From: Stercorarius parasiticus
Lineage: Eukaryota; Chordata; Aves; Charadriiformes; Stercorariidae
Length of the DNA stretch: 64,000 nucleotides
Reading direction: 5' to 3'
NCBI GenBank assembly: GCA_013396915.1
Contig: VWZL01002016.1
Span: forward strand, 794,846 to 858,845
A program made the position numbers and the translations under genes. Positions 1-14,300 of the stretch are shown piece after piece (position 1 is the first letter of the stretch; the number at the start of each line of letters is the position of its first letter). Below the pieces are notes generated by a model. The model searched no databases, was not told the DNA's origin, and worked only from the letters and a program-made list of their open reading frames with translations.

Positions 1-3000
1 AATGTGTAACTCATTAATCCCTTGAAAACAACTAATACCCCACTAATTCCATCTCTTTCATAATCAGGGAGTTAGGCATTTCCTGGCCTCGGCCGAAGTC
101 ATATATCATGTTAATTTATTGAAAGAACTGCACAGATTGACTTGTGACAACTTTTATTATTGTTATTACTATTATTTACTTATGATAATCAGTGCACACC
201 GTCTGCTGGTCACTGTCCCAAAGAGCTTACTTAACGGGCTTTCTCCCTTGTCCACCGACTTCCAAAGGACGTGGATTGAAGCCAAGCAGAGTTGCAAGAC
301 TTTTTCACTTGAGGGTCATATCCTAGCGTGGAATCTATTTCAAGCTGAGCTGACTAGGAATTTGGCTCACTTGTACTTTGGCTCACAGTGGTGTTGCCCG
401 TCAGGTTCATGATGACAAGTGAACAGGAAATTTCACCACTGTGTCATCAGAATGTTTCAGATTGCTCCAGGTGCAGCATGGAGCCAACCTTTTTGTAGAA
501 ACCCTGAGATGTGATACACAATGAAATCACTGTGTTTTGCTCTCCTAACAGCATGCTTGAATAGGCTGTGGTGAAACCTCCCCAGGGAGACAACGGAAGC
601 CCTATCACTTCAGTCATTTAGAGCTGGATAGTAGGAAACACTTATGAATGTACTGTAGGGAGCAATTCTTCTTGGCAGGGGCTATGTTAAGTGATGTAAG
701 AGAGAACTTTTCAGCTCTTATTTCTATGCCTTTGAGGATATAGTGTTGCTACTTGGCATTTTTAAGCAGAGGCCTGAGCCTCAGAAGGAATGATACAAAA
801 GGCGAGATAATCAAATAACTGATTTCCTTGCATGCTTGCCCTGTATTCAAGGAGTCTTCAGAAGCGAGATGCTGAGCTAGAGGCAAACACTGATGGAGTT
901 ATGAGGAGCTGAGAAGCAAAGTGGTTATTGGTGTCCCTTTGGGTCTGCTTTTCCTATTATTATCTCCATATTTTCTGTCACACCACCGTGCACAGATGCT
1001 TTCCTTGAATAACACTGGAAGGTTACAAATTCATGTCCAAGATTTTTATGTGCTCTGACATCTACAAGAAACTGGCAGATAGTCATAGCTTTGTAGATTT
1101 GAAATGAGAATAGTGCAATTAAGAAAACTGGAAACAAAATATTTATTATTAATCAGATGGTGGTCAATGATAGATATACAAGTGCTGTAATCATGTTCGT
1201 GCTAGTTCTTGCTAATCTTCTATCAGTCTTTTTTCAGTCTTTTTTTTTCCTCTTCAGCAAGTTTTTCATTAAGTAGATGGAGCTCTGCCAGATTCAGCTT
1301 TCATTCATATCATTGTAAATCATGGCTGAAACCTGTGGTATTATTCCTGCTTTCTCCACGTACAACTTAGATGAGCTTTTAGGCTGTTGCCTGAGGGCTC
1401 AATACATCTTGATACATTTTGGAAAAACATTTGAAAAGTGAAAGAACAGTTCTGAGGGATCCCTCCCTGTCTGTCTTTTTCTTTCTCTCTCTTTCTTNGC
1501 CTGCTGCCCCAGGCTCACATCATCTTCCCTGAATTTCTAAACAAAAATTTTAAAAAATGTAATTGTGATGACCTAGTGAGGTAATTTGGAACATTTCCCA
1601 ACATCCCAGCAATGTTGTGGTCAAAATCTGAAATACCCACAGTTCAGAGTTGCTACAATGGCATACCTATTTCTTCTGCCATCTGTTTGTTCTCTCACCT
1701 GCAAGCCTGTTCACATGCTAAAATCCTCTCATGTCAAAAATCATGCAGAGTGTTAAGCTTCTTAAAGGCATGAAATGTGAGACTCCAGTAACAGAAGCAT
1801 ATTTACATAACAGCATTTGCAGTAGGATTTTCTCGTTGCCTTAGGTGGGGTCCACGTATTTTCTTTTGTATCCCATCTTTAGGGAATAAATTATTTAATT
1901 GTTACCTTTTTGGTTGACTCAGAGTCTGAAATGAGTGCTGTTCAAGTATCCTGATTATAATTTTAAAATGCCCCAGGCTTTTTGTAGCTGGGCAACCTTT
2001 CGATAAGGTTGTGTTATATTGAAACAAGTCAGGAGTATGGTCAGTGGAGTGCTAGGCCCACCAGTGAGTTATGAAGACAGTTATGTGCTTCGGAAATACG
2101 TAAGCGGTTATGTAGAATAGACGGTAGATGACACAACAATCCCTGACTGAAACTGGCTTCCAATCCTAATTAGGTCGCAAGTGATTCATTCCAAATTTCC
2201 AATTCAATGTGTCGTAAACCCACCAAGTAATTGCTATAGATGTCGATTTCTGCTCAGCAGCTGCTGCAGATGGCAGTCACTGAATTTAGAGCAATGATGT
2301 CCTCTAGCACCCAGCTGGGTTTACAAAGGTGAAGTACCTGCAGCAAATGCACATGCTCAGCATTCAGCCTGGCACAAAGTTGCCCTATTTATCAGACACT
2401 GTGCTAACATGGTGCCCCAGAGTATTTTGTTCCTAAGAAATTCTGTTTTCCTCTTTCATTTCCGCTGTCTTCACATCACCCTGTGACAACCCAGCTCCAC
2501 CACGCATCTCAAAAGAGTTGCTACAAACCTTGCTTGCAATAAGGCAGCAAAACCTTACCAATAGGTTTTGCCAGAGCCTTGGATAGCCAGGATGGAAGAT
2601 GGTGCTGGAGAGTAAGGCAGAAAACACAGGGCAGCAGTTTCTGCTGAGGCAAAATTGGCTGTTTCTGCCTTCAATTCTACCATCCCTTGGAAGCCGTACC
2701 TATCTTGCTCTTCCTGGCCCCTTCCTGCAGCTCTGACCATGGGTGGAATAATCAAACCCCTCCCTGGCACAAGCCCTCATCCTTGGGGCAGCAGACATCA
2801 ATTCTGCCTTTGCTGCAGGCAAGTTTTCAGATGGTTCTTCTTACCTAGTCACAAGCTTCAAGACTTATCTCAAAAAGTATGATTTATTTCAGCTCCCTGC
2901 ATCTTCCTCAGCAGATTACGCTGTCCCTTAGTTGCACATCCTTACACGTGCCTATTATTGCTTGAGATAGGAGATCACACAGTCAGTATATGCATTCCTT

Positions 3001-6000
3001 TAGGACTAATTATTTAAAGTTGGCTTCCAGCATTTTTGTGTGCATATAGTCTGGGGCCAAAGGACATAGCCCCCCTTAGCGTTTAGGAGATGCTAGATAA
3101 AGAGAAGTCGAAAAAAACGTGCTGTGTTGATTGCTGTAATTGCTGACACATTCCTGTGGTATACTTGATCATTAGAACAGCTCACTTAAAACAATATTTC
3201 CTTTAGAGAAAGGAAGTTGGTAATCAAGTTGTTATGCTTTTCTGCTTTGCATTTTCAGTTTAAATATTCAGCTGGCATTCAGTGTACGGCTATTGGTTAC
3301 CAGAGCATGTTGATTCAAATTTTCATTATCCAACTGCAAGCTGATTTTGTTGAATGCTGTTTAACCACTTGATTGCTGCAGATTTTCGTGTATGGGCCTT
3401 TGGATTTTAGTCATGAATGTGGGCCACTTGAAAATGCTGTAATCTCTAACTGCTCTATGATTAAAATGGCTGTGACACAGATTTGAATTTGGTCAACTCT
3501 ATCCCCAAACCACAGTGACCAAAATGAACTGGTTGTAGAAACCATGCAAGGAAATACATTATGTAAAGTACAAATCTAGCTCTGAAGTGTATGAGACTAA
3601 GTAAGTGGAGCCTTGCCAAAACAACCCATTTTACTGGCTGGGGATGGGCTAAACCTGTATTATTGATGAGTTTCAAGTGTTTGTGGCTGGGGTGTAAAGT
3701 GATATAGGGAAACAGTAGTCCTACACAAGTCCTACTTCTTTCCTCTAAGCTGATAACCCAAGTTGTTCCCATTATGGTCTTGTCACTCCCCATCACTCAG
3801 TGCCATTCTGCTAGCCCAGCCGTTCCCACTCTTTGCTGTGAAATGCCATCATCTCTCTGGTGCCCTTGCTGCCCGGCAGCATGTGAGCCCCATCTGAATC
3901 CCAGGTTCTCTCTGAGCTACTCTCCCTGCTCAGACTGCCCCTGCCTATACCACCCTTCCTCATCTTTTCTGGGCTCTTTGGAAACCAACACAATGCATTC
4001 AGAGGGGTTTACATGATGGAAATGAAATTAAGAAAAAAGGCAAAAAATTATCTACTGTGAAACACTGTCTTTCTAGTAGAAAGGGCTCTTCTCAAAAAAA
4101 GCCTAATACTGGTTACCATCTTCTGTGAAATCCATATGAAAAAAAGATTCTGCACCAAGAAAATATAGAGTATGGACTTCATTGTGTTGAGATTCATCTG
4201 ATCTCTCTTCAAGTTAGGTGTCTTGTCCACATTTGCCATCTCTGCTCCTTTGGAAGGAGTGATACTGGCACCTAAGCAAAGTAATTCAGTGCATCTATCT
4301 GAAACATATGCTTTAAGATGGGTTACCTGTGTCTCTCCACTGAAAATAGGAGTTGTCTAGACAACTAACTTGGGCAAGGCGCTAACCTTTTATGTCTTGG
4401 GTTACGTCATCTGAATCGTGCATCAAAACAGTAATTGTGATAGCTTTTATAGAGTGTGTGGGACAGGAAAGCGTTGTATTTCCAAGCAGGAATTTACAAA
4501 ACTATATTTACTATGAGATTATTAGTCTTCAACATGCAGTGCAAATTAGAAAGTCACCCTGAATGAAGTCCTACTGGGTGAGTTAAACCTATGGTGCCTC
4601 ACTTAGTAACAGACACTGTCTTATTTATTATAGAAATAGAAAATGAATACTGCAAAACACTGCTGGCAAAATCTGAAATAGTTAATGCAGATGTGAATTG
4701 CCTGGGCATGTCGGTTAAAACTTTAAATCCTGCATAGTTGATTTAAAAGACAATTGAAATCTCACAAAACTACTAAGGTCAATAAATCCTCTATTATAAC
4801 AGAAGCATACTCATAAAAGCCATCTAGTCTGTGTACTACAACTTTTGTCAGCAATGATTCCCTGTGCTCCCTGTCCTTTGATTGGGTTCACAGTATACCC
4901 AGATTTTTTTATAAGGTCTGTAGTCTTTCAATATTGATTGAGAACAGTTTGTAAACGGTATTCAAAGCCCCAATAAGAGATCTGATGGGATACAATTCTG
5001 CCATCAATTAACACAGAAATAATAGTTAGCTAAGTCTGGACCAATCACCTAACTTCCTTTCCTGGTCAACAGCAAGAAAACTTCACAGAGACAGTCATCT
5101 CATTCTGAGCAAGGCATATGAAATAAATGACTGGGAAACCCTTTCTACAAAGAGTATGAGAGTGCCTAATTAGGTTAAGGTGAATAAAATTTGTGTTAGC
5201 CTAATGTCAGGCAAGATGAACAGAACACTCCTCTTTTCAGAATAGTAGAATGTAACCCTTGCAAAGTAAACATCTGATGGGGAAACTGGAAGTTGTGCAG
5301 GAATATCATATCCAACCCTTTATTTCAAGTGTTAACATGTGAAATTATTTCTAAGAACCCTAATTAAAAGAGGACTAAAAATTTCAGCTAATATTTGCAG
5401 ATCTTACCAATATTGCCCCACTTCCATAAACATACACCTCTGCTTGCTTCACATTCTGTTGTCTGAGATCTATTTTTAGTTCAGTTGTTCTTAGAAATTC
5501 TTTACACTGTTGAGAGTCAAGCTGCGCTGGCAGCTCAGGAGGAATGACAATGAAAGATCTACAACATGGATTTCTTGAAGCTCCAGTTTTCTGTTAGATA
5601 CTGTTATAAGACTATTGGATTGGTTTTCAAGCCAGACTTCTGAAGAGTAATCCGGTAACAGAACTGCTTAAGATTTAATTGTTAAATGGAGCAATTACTG
5701 CATAGTGTGAATGTCGCAAGTTCAGCCTCCAAGTATTCTTTGAGCTTAAAATGCTCACAAATGCTCACCAACAAATGGCCTCGCAGTTTAATGTAAGCAA
5801 ACCCTTTTATTGACATAAATTTTTCTGTACTCGCCATGAGGGAAAGAAAAGAGGAAGTATGGGGTCGGTTCTCCCTCCTCTATGTCTAAGATATTGTTTA
5901 TTCTGCAATGCATTATTTGTTTTAGCTTGGTACTTCTTTTTAAAATGTCTACTAGACTAGAGTGCTACAATTTTAAGCTTCACAGGGAAACTTTAGCAAG

Positions 6001-7060
6001 TTATGAATAACCAGGGAGTGGGATTTCAATGTAATTCAGGAATGAGAACTAAGCAAAGAGAAGAATATTCAACCTTTTCATGGAAGGATCGAGTATTCTT
6101 TTCAAAGTCATATATCAAAAAGCCACATACAATGGAAACATTCTCTCTCCCTAGAACATAAAAGAAGAAGGAATTGCCTGTTATGTGTTCTGAAATGATC
6201 CCTTTTCATTACAACTTCAGAATTTTTCTCTCTGGGGATTGCTGACTTCAAACCATGAAGAACGGGAGAAACGACATCATACTATTTCCATTAAAAGCAG
6301 CCATGCGTAACCTATATTTTTTCCTTTCCTCTTTTTTTTTCCCATTTCACAATAATATTTGCATTCCAAAAAACTTATTCTCTTTTTTTGATGCACTGAG
6401 GTTAAGCAAATGAGGTTGCTGCCGACAATGTTGTTCATACCACTTGCATCCGCCTTGTTTTAAGCCAGCAGCAGAGAAACTGCTACGTCTGTGTGAAATT
6501 CATTAGAAAACAAAACATTCCATCTTTCTTCATTTGGCCTGATCCTTCTTGTTTACCACAATTAAGTTATAAGAAAACCATCTTACACAATAGGAATACC
6601 AAATTCTCTTAGTCTTGTAAATGCATAAGCTGGAATTGACTTGATTTTTTTAATGATCCCATGTACAGTATATTCAGAAAACTTTTGTACATGAACTGTT
6701 GGAAAAGAAGAATAAATGATGCAGAGACAGTAGAAGAAATCTGAAGAAAAGGGAATAAGTATGATAAGGCAAAGGTTTCATCTGACTTTTAATACAGTGA
6801 AGAAAAACAAAATGAACAAAGAACAGTTAGTATGACACAAGGAATATAAAAAAGAAAGAGCAACATAGTCCCAGAGAAAAATTTTTCCAGATCCAATGAG
6901 ACTGAAGCAAGAAGCTAACTTTGGACATTTCAATATTAGAAATATAAGATTACTGCAGGAAAGCTTTAGAGAAGTGAGATAAAAAATGAACGTGAGACAT
7001 AAATTGGCTAATAAATGAAAGAGAAAACAGCACTCATCATTCACATAATGTTCTTTAGTT
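1..7060. other. Gene-free AT-rich interval
   Basis: I see no coding exon, RNA gene or recognisable transposon here. The open frames are short (97 codons or fewer on the lists I could make), overlap each other on both strands and match no family I know. The only notable local structure is the pyrimidine tract near 1461-1497. The stretch around 6420-6560 (SOX-like ACAAT, several AAACAAA runs) could be regulatory, but nothing here proves it. Confidence 0.6.
1461..1498. repeat. Polypyrimidine tract ending in an ambiguous base
   Basis: Almost pure C/T run (CCTCCCTGTCTGTC then CTTTCTCTCT) interrupted only by two G. Base 1498 is N. The same pattern, an N beside a simple repeat, recurs at 33561 and 58323-58324, so it probably marks unresolved repeat length rather than a biological feature. 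A CCCCAG follows, so the tract also resembles a 3' splice site, but no exon-like open frame supports that. Confidence 0.6.
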
Positions 7061-7215
7061 GTAAAAAGCAGTGTACAGACTTTATCAATTAACTCCTGTA
7101 TAATATCTGTTTAAGGCAGGTAGATTTTTAATCCCCTTTTTACAAAACAGGAAACTAAAAGAGAAATGTAAAATGGCTTGACTAGGGACATGAAATGATG
7201 AGACCACTTTAGTCT
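7061..7215 (-). mobile_element. MIR-like core-SINE relic
   Basis: Read on the plus strand, this follows the reverse complement of the MIR family in order: AATTAACTCCTG, AAGGCAGGTAG, then TTTAATCCCC with TTTACAAAACAGGAAACT, then AAATGGCTTGACTAGGGACA. These correspond to the MIR segments usually read as attaatcc, aggtaggta, ccattttacagatgaggaaact and ttgcccaaggtca. The match is collinear over about 150 bases but diverged, as expected for an element that spread before amniotes radiated. It is recognised from memory of the consensus, not by alignment. The internal promoter half of the element is not evident, so the copy is truncated. Confidence 0.55.
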
Positions 7216-8235
7216 CATTCTTGTGTTTATTTCCCCAGATGATAATGCAGCACTAATCAAAAGACCTGTCTCAAGCGTACCATGTAATGCAGATTTTCTA
7301 TTTTCTACAGTCAAATCATAGCAATTACAGATGCCATGATTCTTTCTGAATTTCTGAAACGTGAGCTATCAGAAATAAATTATTAAAAAGTCAGAAAAAA
7401 GTTATTTTGTAAATAAGAGGCAACAGGAAAACCTTCAGATGGTAGTGTCTGGAGGCCTGAAATGGTTTCTCAAAGCATGTTTTACCAATCCTGTTGCTGT
7501 GGTTACTTAAGCCTAGACTCTTCCAACGCTATGCATCCTGACACGATTGTGCTAATAGCATCTAAAGCGATTCACAGATTACAAGCAAAATTAGCAAATG
7601 TATTTAACATTTGCGTGTTGATGCAAATGCATGATGCTTGATGTATCTTGATGTAAGCTTCAAATTACTGACCTTTGTGACATCCACGTGACACTTGCAT
7701 TTCTGCAGCCACGCAGGGTTAGCAAGACTCTGTGAAAGTGAAATGTGTATGTAACTGGAATTACTAGTGAATATCAGGAAAAACTTATTTGGGTTCATTA
7801 GAAAAAGTCGTCTCTGGAAGTGAGGACTGTAAATCTTGCTATGGGATCTGAAATTAAAAGGCACTCTAAAGATGTTCATTGTTACTGTCAGTATAAAGAA
7901 AATGGCAATTATGATATGGTTGAGCAGGACATATGATTACTATTGTCTCATATTGTTTGCTAGAATAACAACACGGTATAGCAGCACTAATTTTATATTG
8001 TCTTTTCTGGAGTTTAGGAGCATAACACTGGATACTGAAAGCACTTCTGTTTCTTCCTGGTGCTTCCAAAGACTGAGGCATGAATATATTTCTTTCTTTG
8101 TCATCAATTCATTCTCACATCTATAGTGGTTTTCAAAATGTTTTCAAAAATGTTTGCTGAATAGCTATGGGAAGGGATCTGGATGCCCGGTATGTTCCAA
8201 GTGTTGTTAGATTCTTCCTTTGTTTTATGAAAGTT
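7216..8235. other. Gene-free interval between two old repeats
   Basis: AT-rich sequence with no recognisable exon. Overlapping open frames on both strands at about 7604-8126 are all under 100 codons and show no known domain or repeated amino-acid pattern. Confidence 0.55.
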
Positions 8236-8340
8236 GTGTTCGGTATTATTCCCAGCCTTTAAGTGGTTTATGATCTTTTCCCACTGCAAGTCATCTGCAA
8301 AATTGATTAATATGCTTTCTTCCAATCATTCCTGAAACTA
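8236..8340 (-). mobile_element. Probable ancient CR1/L3 fragment
   Basis: The run AAGTCATCTGCAAAATTGA followed by TTAATATGCTTTCTTCC resembles the minus-strand sequence of old CR1/L3 reverse-transcriptase genes (gtcatctgcaaatttgat, attaatatgct). The sequence after it (GGCACCTTCTCTCAATTAG, about 8365-8385) may continue the same element. The match is short and diverged, so boundaries and family are uncertain. Confidence 0.35.
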
Positions 8341-11300
8341 TTGCACACAGAAAACCCCCAGAAGGCACCTTCTCTCAATTAGCACTGGACATTTTTTGAA
8401 AGCATTTCTCTGCATTCCCATACTACAGATTATGACATCAAACAATTGAGATTAGGATCAGAGTCTGAACAAGCAGGAAGGACATATGTTCTTAGGGGGA
8501 AAGATCTCACACACAGAGATATTTTCAGTAAATGGCAGATTATAAAAGCTCAACAAAAGCCCGGGCTTTAAGTTGGATTATTTTAGATGCTGCTCATTCC
8601 TCTGCCACTTTTAAAGCAACATTTGGTCCTCATGAAAGCAGAAAGCTGAGAGCATGAGACCCAGTCAGTCGTAGCAAAAGTCTGGAGGAGGCACCTCTTA
8701 GTCATATAGAAGCTTTTGCCAGATCCCCATGCACAGTGTTGCCAACTTTCACTATGTTTTCCTGAGGAACTGAGGTAACTTGGTCTTGATTTAGACCTCA
8801 GACAATTCTAAAATGACGAAGAGAAGCACTTTCTGATGGGTCACCTCCTTGCTTTCTGCCTGCGGAGAAAGAACAACCCAGGCATGGGCAGAGACGCAGA
8901 AGATCACAGCAAGTTTTTCCTGAGGGAAGGCAATTCTCGCCATCACGGTTCTGCTCATTCAAGTTGTCTTTTCTCCTTGCACGAGGAAGGATGGTAGGAA
9001 GAGAGACATTTAGCGGTGCCGCCTAACCACAACCACAGGTCTCTCCTTCCCAGAGCTGGAGAGAAAGCAGGGAAGTGAAATAGAGGCTGGATTCCTCCAA
9101 ACTCTGGCTGCACAGTGATGTTTGACCCTTTTGAGGTCTGCCAAGGCACAGAAGAAGCAGACTCATTCTGGAGTCCCTGCTTTATGGAGACCCCTATCCG
9201 TTCTTGGGTACAGAGCAGTGAGATAAAAAAAGTGCATGTTCATGTCACTGGGGTGGTTCTTATCCTTTCTGTGTGGTGTTGCATAGTGCCATGGTTGAGG
9301 ACAGGCTTCAAGGCAGTGGCCAAGCTTCTCATGTCCAAAGTTAGGCACCAGCAGTTTATTTTAATAATAAAAAACTGAACAATATTAGTCATGATTAATA
9401 AATAATGAGCTCTAATGTATAGCCCTATTAGATAAATTTTTAACAGTATATGATTTTTAACTTGATGCCAACATAAAAGCATACTGGATGTAGACAATAG
9501 GGTAGATTACTTTGATAGTGCAGAGTAGCACAACTTAGTTAAAAAGGTGGCCTCAGTGTTGATATAAAAAATGCCTGTTTAGTTACATAACAAATACCTT
9601 GATTTTGGGGGTCCACTTGCCCACTAGTTATCTACTTAACTCAGGCACAAACTTACTGAAACACAAGTGTGATGATATTAGAAATTAGGGACAATATTTT
9701 GAGCATTAGACGTATAAAATCAGCTTTTTTATTAATCAAAAATTCTAAAATTAATCCTTCCGGTCTCCCAAAGCTAGTACCTCCTGGGCATTTTCCTCAG
9801 TGATGCACCTTTGTCCAATAAAAAAAAAAGCTATGCAAGCTGCCAGATGCATTTGAGTGTTCTTTATTTCCATGGTCAATAACGCAAGGGTTGCACAACA
9901 GAAGTAGCAAAGCAATTTAACTCTCTCACATCATTAGGAAAGTGTACTTGTCTAGTCCCACTACATTAAATGTAAATATTATTGTTTAAAATCACAGCTT
10001 GCCCTGTCCAAAGCTGTAAGGGAGTGGAACCAGCCAGGAGAGTGCAGTGAGAAGTGCATTTTAACCTTTTCTTGTCACTTGGAAGATTTTCTATTTTCTA
10101 CATGAAATCCAAGTTAAAATTACAGTGTTTTCACTGCCTCCATTAAATTACATTATTTTATTAGTTCACCTAACATTTTTGCATGAACTGCAAGCATATT
10201 GTGGCCCTCCTTATAAGCTAAACCCAAATGTGTTTTAATTAACATAAAACTTAAAAAGTAATCAGATAAAAACGTTTGTCTCTTAAAATAATACCAGTAA
10301 ACTGTATGTTTAACCACTTAATTCTCTTTCTACTTGAATTCAAAGGAAACAATTGATCTGATCCAAGTGTTTTTTCATACTCAGAAAAGAAAGCTATCTT
10401 AAGACAAAGAAAATGCTTTAATTCTGTGGTCTGATCCTATATTGTCTGGAGATCTGAAAATATCATTCTAACATTTCCCCTGAAAGGGATTCATTCATAC
10501 AGAAAACCAAAAGGAAAGGAAGTGGGAAGGTCATTGGGCAATGCTTATTTTTTGCAAACCTACAAGCTCAAGCTAGTGTTGGTTTATTGGGTCAGATGAT
10601 ACTTCATCATATGAAGAAACATCTTTAAGAAATTAGGAACATCCTAGTGGCTTAGTATGAGCATTCCATTTGTATTTGAATGAATTAAACAATGCGTTTT
10701 CTTGAGAGGCAAAAGGAAACTTTCCTCCCCCTACTCTTCTGAAGTTTAATTTTAAAGTTTTCCAACCGCATATGGTTGATGTGCTGGACTGCTGGAGCAA
10801 TGAAGCCAAGAATAAGAATTTAGCACTATAATTTCATGAACATTAGGAGATATAAGAGCCCATTGTTAAGAAGTATTGATTAACCCAGAAACCAATCTCT
10901 TGAATGTACCTGTCTACTAGTCAAAAAGAGTATGTTTTAATTGATTACAGCAGCCTTCGTTATGTCTAGGGTTAGAAGTCGAGATGGCAATTATTGCGTA
11001 AGCACACAGGGTACAAAAGATAAATTTAAGATAGGATATAGAAAAATGAAAGACAAATTTTATTGTATACAGATTTACTACCTTCTGGTAGTAGTGTTTT
11101 TTCCTGGGTGTAGGAAGGGTGAACAGCAGTTTGAGAACAGTCATAAACTAGGCATACTGATGTCGAAGAAGCATGGGAGTGTAAAAATAAAAGGAAGATG
11201 GAAATAAAGATCTTATTCCCATGTTTCTACAAGGTAAGGGGCCATTAGCAGGAAGGGAAAGGCATAGGCATAGGACTGCTTGAGATCACACTGATTTACT

Positions 11301-14300
11301 TACCTGATTTTTTTCTACTCCTGGGACTTACAGAAAATCCATGAAAGGATTGAAAAACGTAGGGGGTTTTTTTGTAGCCTCCTTTTCAAAATGGAAATCT
11401 TTCTTCAAAGGCTAAGCATCTTCTTCTGCCTCTTCAGCTGGGAAAATTCACAGAAAGCTCTAGAAACATTTTGCACTTTTCTAACTTTAGCTTGTAGGTA
11501 TTTCATAGAAGTTGATCCATGTAAATGATAAAAAATGGAAAATTTGGGGTAGAAGAACTCAATTATACTTAGGCCAAAAGTTGAATACAAAGTGAGCTAA
11601 AAGTGAATTAAAAGAATTAGCACTTGATTTTAATTCCATGGGCAGAGGGATAGTAATTGAGTAAAGTTAAGACAAGAAAGAAGAGGTGAAGCCCCTTAGC
11701 AAATAATTTGGTCTGACTGCAGTTTTCTGGGCGCTTTAAAGTCTAGTGAGAATCGTTTCAGGAGGCCATTAAAATGAGAATTGCAGTAGCTGACACGGGG
11801 AATAATTATGGCTTCATTAAGAAGGATTGTTACAGGGACGGATCCTGGTAACGTTTCAGGGAAAGCAGTAGAAATTCAGATAAGGAAAATAAAATTTTTT
11901 TGTTAAAGGATTTTCACAGATTTGTAGTTTCAGAAATAAATTTCAGACTTGAGATACAGAAAGCAGAAATGATGTCACAGTGATGGAACCTTTTACTGAC
12001 AAAAAGAGCTTCATTCATAAAAATAGAGTACACAGAGAAGCTGAAAGTCCTGGCAGAAAAGGAGGGTAAGGAGTTATCAGAGAGCTACTCCTCTGATCAG
12101 AGAGGGATATGTGGGCGTTGTTCATGAGTACTCGTAATACATTAGTTTCCTGAGCTTGTTGTGAGCACATTTCTTTCTTGGTTTAACTCATATCTCTCTA
12201 GCAGCATTTTCATTCCTAGTAAAGGCTTTATGTCTTCTCCCTGTCTTTTCCTTGAGGGATTGTGCAAGGTGCTTCTTTACTTTATCTTTCTCATGGGTGA
12301 TTCATGGCTAGTGTCAGCCCCGGTCATTCTCTGCACACAAAAGAAAATTTTATATTAACCTTTAATAATCTGTTTTTCATCTTACAATGCTTTACTCACA
12401 GAAGCAAAGCTCCTGAAGCACATGCCAACTAGTCCAAAAGTATGATTTATTGTTGCACTTCATCTATGGAGAAACATTTGTACAAAGCATGAAATGCAGA
12501 CATACACAGTTTGTAGACATCACTGACAAATACCACTAAGAGCAAGGTAGACAAATAGGACACAATGGCTTTTTCATTCCTGTCACCTCCCTCTGTATAG
12601 CCTAGACATTAATACAAGTCTATAAGATAAAATCTAGTGGCAGCTTTGCAGTACATTCACCAGTTTTTAAAGCTTTAAAAATTAAAGAAAATATTATCTC
12701 TCTGAAATAGTAACTTTTGTCTTAAAAGTATTTAATTCTTGATCAGCAAGTATTTTCGTCCCAAACATAATAAGGCTTGTATTTTTTTGCTTCTTTGGTT
12801 TTTTTTTTTACAAAATGATCATGTTTTTAGGACAGTATCCTTTTTAGATGTACTTATGCACTTAAAATTTTATTTTTCAATTAAAAATAGTGACAGAAAA
12901 TTTGCAGTTGCTCTATCACTTCTGGATTGTCCACTTATGTGAAGGGTAAAACATTTTTGAAGCTGTGCTCTCTATCCAGGTCTTGCCAGCACTTTATTTT
13001 ATTTTTCAGCCTAAATAAATTGCACCCATCAAAAGACTTTGTGTTACTCTTCTTCCTGTTTCATTCTATGCCAGTCTCGACACTTCATGATATGCAGCAA
13101 TTCCTTCCTTCAACAACTCCCTCCAGCATTTTTACAGTATTTTCTGACTGTAGCAGCTCCTGGTTTTTAAAATCTGTTCATATAATTTTGTGATCCTGAA
13201 GACTTGACTCTCCTTTTGTACTCATGTTTATCACATCCAAAACCCACTTTCAACTCTTTTGACATTATTTCCACTAGACCACATGGGAGAACACTAAATA
13301 CACTTCATAAATTCCCGTACTTAAGCATCAAAGAACCTATACCAGCCCTATTGGCATTGCAAGCCATATTACGTCTTTTGTAGATTGATACACATCTGCA
13401 GGGGGCAAGGTCTTTCTCATATTTCTTTAAAACTGTGGCTTAAAACTTAAAAAAGATGAATTAACATTTTAATACAAACACAAGAACATCGTTTACTTGT
13501 GAAAATGCACTGAAGTCATCCAGAACAGCATACTCCAAACAGAAGTGTACCACATAAAACACGCCTGCCTCTGTGGCTACAGCTCTCTCTGTTTCTTGTA
13601 TACAGATGTTAGTGTGGACAGTATGGGGAACATCTCATGTTGCATCCTGATGACTACCAAGAAATACTACTGACAGTCTCTGCTCTCTGTCTCTCTCCCT
13701 CTGCATTCAGCTCAGCCCTCTGCTCCACTGTCGGGAGTTTACACTATAAATTACAGGGACACTAGAAACTTCTGCAGGGGTGCTTAGAGGACCCACGGAG
13801 AATTTGGGATCTTTGCAGAAAAGGAGGTGTTTATGCACATAAATCCTGGCTCTCAGCAACTTCAATGGCAGCTACAGGGCTGTGTGGATCTGGAAGGTGG
13901 TGGGGAGAAGGGTGCGCGGAGGAGTGATAAAACCACATGCCACACCAGGCAATGCTGGCGGCTCCCCCATCCTCAGAGAATATGTTAATCTGTCCCTGGT
14001 GTTAGATTTTAAAACCTGTGTCCTGTCCTTAGGTACATAAAAATATGAGCATCACAATGCCTAGATATTCTACCCCACAGAGGAATTCAGAATCCCTGTG
14101 CGGCACCTCAGGCTCCCTGTACCATACATACACAGCAATAACCTAGGGTGCAGGACACTTATGAGTAGCACCTTGATTTTCACACCCTATGGCACCCAAA
14201 GCATGGAATAGTCTGAAGTTAACATGCTAACCCTACCTAAAGCTACAACTAGAATAGACCAGAGGCAGGGCATGCTTTCTGCCTTGGAACAGCCATTGCG

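Noticed and set aside
9800..9835. CCAATAAAAAAAAAAG, possible poly-A tail of a retrocopy
   Set aside because: The sequence before it has no gene-like frame, and a short A run alone is weak evidence.
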